A DNA stretch of 64,000 nucleotides from Erwinia phyllosphaerae (lineage in GTDB: Bacteria > Pseudomonadota > Gammaproteobacteria > Enterobacterales > Enterobacteriaceae), in contig NZ_JAHSPF010000013.1 of the NCBI RefSeq assembly GCF_019132875.1, positions 62,001 through 126,000 of the forward strand, read 5' to 3'. Of the stretch, positions 60,344 through 64,000 are shown piece by piece. The notes beneath the pieces are model-generated. The model did not search any database, had not been told where the DNA came from, and saw only the letters and a program-made list of their open reading frames with translations. The stretch's first letter is position 1. Each line of letters begins with the position of its first letter. A program made the translations under genes and the position numbers.

Positions 60344-60452
60344 AATAAAAAACGCCCCAGTCATAACGACTGGGGCGGCTAAATATTCAGCCAAATCCGA
60401 TTACGTGAAGTAAAAGGTCTGAAAGATAGAACATCTTACCTCTGTACCCTAC
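60344..60452 (-). ncRNA. spf: Spot 42 RNA
   Basis: 109 nt on the minus strand, starting GTAGGGTACAGAGGTAAG and ending with the terminator GCCCCAGTCGTTATGACTGGGGC then GTTTTTTATT. Nearly all bases match E. coli Spot 42, with changes in the terminator loop and one base fewer in the AATATTTAGCC stretch. Spot 42 is a Hfq-dependent sRNA that represses galK and other secondary carbon genes; it is itself repressed by cAMP-CRP. The polA-spf-engB context is conserved. Confidence 0.97.
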
Positions 60453-60707
60453 AACTTCAACTCTACATGATTTTTTCAGGCCTAAAAAGGGTTTTTTGCC
60501 GTTATTTTTCACAAAATCCGCATTGTTATCCAAGATAGTTCACATAAAACAGCATTGCCTGTAGCCATACTGCAAAAAAAATGCTTTGGGGATAACAATT
60601 TATCGCGCTCAAAAATGGACGCGCGGAATGGGTAATTATTAGCACCTTAACGAGCAACCGACAGCAAGGCAGTAAACCACCCGCCTTGCCGCGATTTTAC
60701 TTAATTA

Positions 60708-63494
60708 TCAGTGTGCTTCATCCCAGTTGTGGCCAACGCCAACGTCAACGCGCAGCGGTACATCCAGCTGCATGCTGTTTTCCATTAGCTCACGGATTTT
60801 GATCGTTGCCGCTTCGACTTCTGACGTCTTCACTTCAAACACCAGTTCATCGTGTACCTGCATAATCATTTTGACATCCGGATCGGCCTGCGGCGTCAGC
60901 CAGCCATCCACAGCAATCATAGCTCGCTTAATGATATCGGCCGCCGTGCCCTGCATTGGTGCGTTAATCGCCGCCCGTTCTGCTGCTTTACGGCGCATCG
61001 CGTTGCTGGCCTTGATGTCCGGCAAATAGAGGCGACGGCCATCCAGCGTGGAGACGTAACCTTTTGCGGCCGCCTGCTGACGCGTGCTTTCCATATATTC
61101 CAGCACGCCGGGATAGCGTTCGAAATAAAGCTCCATATATTTTTTTGCCTCGCCAGCGCCAATATTGAGCTGGCGGGAAAGACCGAAGGCGCTCATGCCG
61201 TAAATCAGACCAAAGTTAATCGCTTTTGCGCTACGGCGCTGCTCGCCCGTCACTTTATCCAGCGCCATGCCAAAAACTTCTGCTGCCGTAGCGCGGTGAA
61301 TATCTTCTCCCGCAGAGAAGGCGCTGAGCAGCCCTTTATCCTGGGAAAGATGCGCCATGATGCGCAGTTCAATCTGAGAATAGTCCGCAGCCAGGATCTG
61401 ATGACCCTTCGATGCGATGAAAGCCTGGCGAATACGACGCCCTTCCTCATTCCGCACGGGAATATTTTGCAGGTTAGGATCGGTAGAAGAGAGGCGGCCC
61501 GTGGCTGTTACAGCCTGATGATAGGAAGTATGTACGCGCCCGGTTAACGGGTTGATCATCAACGGCAGCTTGTCGGTATAGGTCGACTTCAGCTTGGACA
61601 GACCACGATGCTCGAGGATCACTTTCGGCAATGGATAATCCAGCGCCAGCTCGGCCAGCACTTCCTCGCTGGTGGAGGGTGCGCCGCCCGGCGTCTTTTT
61701 AGTCGGTTTGATGCCTTGTTTCTCAAACAGAATAGTTTGCAGCTGTTTGGTTGAAGAAAGATTGAAAGGTTCGCCCGCCAGCTCGTGCGCCTTTGTCTCC
61801 AGTTCTGCCAGACGCGTGGTTAGCTCCTGCGAATGTTTTGCCAGGATTGCCTGGTCAATCAGCACACCGTTGCGCTCAATACGCGAAATCACCGTCACCA
61901 GCGGCATTTCGATATTTTCAAAAACCTCTTTTGGCCCCTGCTCTTTTTCCAGCTCTGACCACATTTTAAGATGCAGCTGGAGCGTGACGTCGGCATCTTC
62001 CGCCGCGTAATGCGCTGCCTGCTCCAGCGCTATCTGATTAAACGTCAGCTGTTTTTTACCTTTGCCGGCAATCTCTTCGAAAGTAACGGTTTTATGATTC
62101 AGCCAGCGCGAAGCTAAGGTATCCATATCGTGACGGCCTGCTACGCTGTTTAGCGCATAGGACTCCAGCATGGTGTCAAACTTGATACCCTGTAATTCGA
62201 TACCGTAATTGTTCAGCACGCCGCGATCGTATTTGAGGTTCTGACCTACCTTAAACAGATTCTGGTCTTCCAGCAGCGGCTTCAGGCGTTCAAGTACGGC
62301 TTTACGATCCAGCTGTTCAGGCGCATCCAGATAATCATGGGCGACAGGCAAATAGGCAGCTTCGCCCGGCGCCACGGCAAAAGAGATACCGACGATATTG
62401 GCGCTTAACGTATCCAGCGAGTCCGTTTCCAGATCGAAAGCAAAGAGCGTGCTGCTCTGCAATTTTTGTAGCCAGTCGGCAAAAGTGGCTTCATCGAGAA
62501 TGGTTACATAGCCGTCTGTGGCCAGAATGCTGGTAACCTCCGGCTGAACCTCAGGTTGCGCGGCCAGTGCTGGCTGCGCGGCGGCACCGCTTCTTTTACC
62601 CTGTAGCCATTTTCCTTCTTCTACATCGGTGATCCAGCGCTTGAATTCATAACGGCGGAACAGCGCCAGCAGCTCTTCAGCCGCAGGTTCATTAACGGTT
62701 AGCGCTTCGCAACCGAGTTCCAGCTCAACGTCCGTTTTAATGGTGGCCAGCTGGTAAGACAGAAATGCGACCTCTTTATTCTGCTCCAGCTTAGCCGCCA
62801 TGGTTTTGGCACCGCGGAAGGAAAGATCGGCAACTTTATCCAGGTTATCGTAGATATCTTTGATACCGCCAAGACCCTGCAGCAGCGCCTGCGCGGTTTT
62901 CTCGCCGACGCCCGGCACGCCTGGAATGTTATCCGAAGAGTCTCCCATTAGCGCCAGAAAATCGATAATCAGTGACGGTGGGATGCCGTACTTCTCGACC
63001 ACTTCTTCCGGGCCAAGGATGGCATTGTTCATGGTATTGATCAGCGTGATATCGGGCGTAACCAGCTGCGCCATATCTTTATCGCCAGTGCTGATTAAAA
63101 CCGGAATGCCTTTCTTTCCGGCTTCCAGCGCCAGTGTGCCAATGACGTCATCCGCTTCGACGCCTGAAACCGCCAGCAGCGGCAGCCCCATAGCCCGGAC
63201 CATATTGTGCAAAGGCTCAATCTGGGCGCGCAGGTCGTCAGGCATAGGCGGACGGTGAGACTTGTAATGCTCAAAAAGCTCGTCGCGGAACGTTTTTCCT
63301 TTGGCATCGAACACGACCGCAACATGGCTTGGCTTATATTGCAGCAGCAGGCTGCGCAGCATGTTAAGAACGCCATACATCGCCCCGGTAGGATCGCCGG
63401 CACTGTTCGTCAGCGGAGGAAATGCGTGATACGCACGGTAAAGATAAGAAGAGCCATCTACCAGAATAAGCGGGTTTTCTGCGATTTTTGCCAT
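60708..63494 (-). CDS. polA: DNA polymerase I
   Basis: Removes RNA primers and fills gaps. It has 928 residues, as in E. coli. The 5' nuclease domain ([40 protein letters not shown]) comes first. The 3'-5' exonuclease follows, with FDLETDSLD at the metal site. The polymerase has motif A DYSQIELR, the O helix [15 protein letters not shown] and motif [10 protein letters not shown]. The 255-base gap to spf holds no gene; a weak GC stem GCAAGGC/GCCTTGC (60664-60689) follows the stop. Confidence 0.99.
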   Translation of the reverse strand: MAKIAENPLILVDGSSYLYRAYHAFPPLTNSAGDPTGAMYGVLNMLRSLLLQYKPSHVAVVFDAKGKTFRDELFEHYKSHRPPMPDDLRAQIEPLHNMVRAMGLPLLAVSGVEADDVIGTLALEAGKKGIPVLISTGDKDMAQLVTPDITLINTMNNAILGPEEVVEKYGIPPSLIIDFLALMGDSSDNIPGVPGVGEKTAQALLQGLGGIKDIYDNLDKVADLSFRGAKTMAAKLEQNKEVAFLSYQLATIKTDVELELGCEALTVNEPAAEELLALFRRYEFKRWITDVEEGKWLQGKRSGAAAQPALAAQPEVQPEVTSILATDGYVTILDEATFADWLQKLQSSTLFAFDLETDSLDTLSANIVGISFAVAPGEAAYLPVAHDYLDAPEQLDRKAVLERLKPLLEDQNLFKVGQNLKYDRGVLNNYGIELQGIKFDTMLESYALNSVAGRHDMDTLASRWLNHKTVTFEEIAGKGKKQLTFNQIALEQAAHYAAEDADVTLQLHLKMWSELEKEQGPKEVFENIEMPLVTVISRIERNGVLIDQAILAKHSQELTTRLAELETKAHELAGEPFNLSSTKQLQTILFEKQGIKPTKKTPGGAPSTSEEVLAELALDYPLPKVILEHRGLSKLKSTYTDKLPLMINPLTGRVHTSYHQAVTATGRLSSTDPNLQNIPVRNEEGRRIRQAFIASKGHQILAADYSQIELRIMAHLSQDKGLLSAFSAGEDIHRATAAEVFGMALDKVTGEQRRSAKAINFGLIYGMSAFGLSRQLNIGAGEAKKYMELYFERYPGVLEYMESTRQQAAAKGYVSTLDGRRLYLPDIKASNAMRRKAAERAAINAPMQGTAADIIKRAMIAVDGWLTPQADPDVKMIMQVHDELVFEVKTSEVEAATIKIRELMENSMQLDVPLRVDVGVGHNWDEAH

Positions 63495-63904
63495 TGGGTG
63501 TCACGTTCCTGGTTATTTTTTTGCAATGAGGTAAGGATGCCACAGCTATGCCTGAAATATGAAATCTCTGCGCAGATTAAACGCCCTGAAATGTTGCTTT
63601 TGCGGCAGGTTTCGCAATCAATTGCTGTGGATAACTTTGTGCGTAAATTTCATAACAGATAAATTCATTGTTTTGAAAAAGAGCAATGCAGAAATAAAAT
63701 ATATTACATTCAAAGAGTTAATAAAAGGATCAGCCGAAAATTACGCGATCGCTTAATTTGAATAAATGTGGATATAAATTATGTGTATCAACGATCGTTT
63801 TAGATCGTCAAAGAAAATGGAGATCGCGGGACGGCTATTTTACGGGTAAATAAGAGAGAATTATCTGAACGCCACGGCGCTGAAACGCGCCGTGGCAGCG
63901 GAGC
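63495..63904. other. polA-dsbA intergenic region with DnaA-box-like and GATC sites
   Basis: 410 bases without a gene. It contains a perfect DnaA box TGTGGATAA (63626-63634) and a near match TGTGGATAT (63767-63775). Five GATC sites lie within 98 bases (63728, 63747, 63793, 63803, 63822). The polA promoter must lie near 63495-63600. In E. coli yihG lies before polA; it is missing here. Confidence 0.55.
63871..63896. repeat. 10-bp perfect inverted repeat after dsbA
   Basis: GCCACGGCGC - TGAAAC - GCGCCGTGGC lies 8 bases beyond the dsbA stop. On the dsbA strand it is followed by GTTCAGATAATTC, not a U-run, so it is a doubtful intrinsic terminator; it may protect the mRNA 3' end. Confidence 0.5.
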
Positions 63905-64000
63905 TTATTTCTGCGTCAAAAGGAATTTAACGACGTTGGCATACTGCTGCGTATAGTTATCCATTGAACTGGTATCCAGGCCGCCGTTGTTAACCATATA
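63905..64000 (-). CDS. dsbA: DsbA periplasmic disulfide oxidoreductase, C-terminal fragment
   Basis: Only the last 31 codons are in the window: YMVNNGGLDTSSMDNYTQQY then ANVVKFLLTQK and stop. This aligns with the C-terminus of E. coli DsbA ([31 protein letters not shown]). The CPHC active site and signal peptide lie beyond base 64000. dsbA next to polA is the expected enterobacterial order. Confidence 0.92.
   Translation of the reverse strand, partial: YMVNNGGLDTSSMDNYTQQYANVVKFLLTQK

Overview
The window is a gene-dense chromosomal segment of an enterobacterium. Nearly every protein aligns by eye with an Escherichia coli K-12 counterpart at high identity. The coding GC is above half, the lipopolysaccharide (LPS) core genes are of the Klebsiella/Serratia (wab) type, and a DUF3289/DUF943 pair is present. 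An Erwiniaceae-like organism (Pantoea, Erwinia, Mixta or a relative) is my best inference. Genus cannot be fixed from the sequence alone. I see no tRNA or rRNA genes, insertion sequences, prophage or CRISPR arrays.

Layout. (1) 1-5000: the 3' part of cpxA, then trmL, then a leftward group yibN-grxC-secB-gpsA-cysE. (2) 5300-23000: envC-yibQ, two uncharacterised glycosyltransferase-like genes, and the core-LPS cluster hldD-waaF-waaC-GT2 / wabN (opposite strand) / wabH-GT9-like-waaH-waaQ-wabG-waaA-waaE-coaD. Together these build the heptose-Kdo inner core and decorate it with hexuronic acid, glucosamine and glucose. No O-antigen ligase (waaL) is present here. (3) 23400-30800: housekeeping genes mutM, rpmG, rpmB, radC, coaBC, dut, slmA, pyrE, rph and yicC, with a clear pyrE attenuator. 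(4) 30800-33640: a small accessory patch, AT-rich in part, carrying a DUF3289 protein, a DUF943 membrane protein, yjdM and an unrecognised HTH-like gene. (5) 33670-48200: yicG, ligB, gmk-rpoZ-spoT-trmH-recG, an SDR-like gene, xanP, yicH and rluF, with fabY facing it. (6) 48200-64000: dtd, yihY, yihX, typA, the nitrogen-control operon glnA-glnL-glnG with its sigma-54 promoter and NtrC sites, the tiny gene yshB, hemN, yihI, a CsrC-like sRNA, engB, Spot 42 RNA (spf), polA and the 3' end of dsbA.

Compared with E. coli K-12, genes from both sides of oriC are joined here: cpxA next to trmL, and yicH/rluF next to fabY. gpmM, tdh/kbl, gltS and dinD are absent from their usual positions. The best candidates for something poorly described are the DUF3289-DUF943 pair with its structured leader, the two unassigned glycosyltransferase-like proteins in the LPS region, and the membrane-anchored GT9-like protein.
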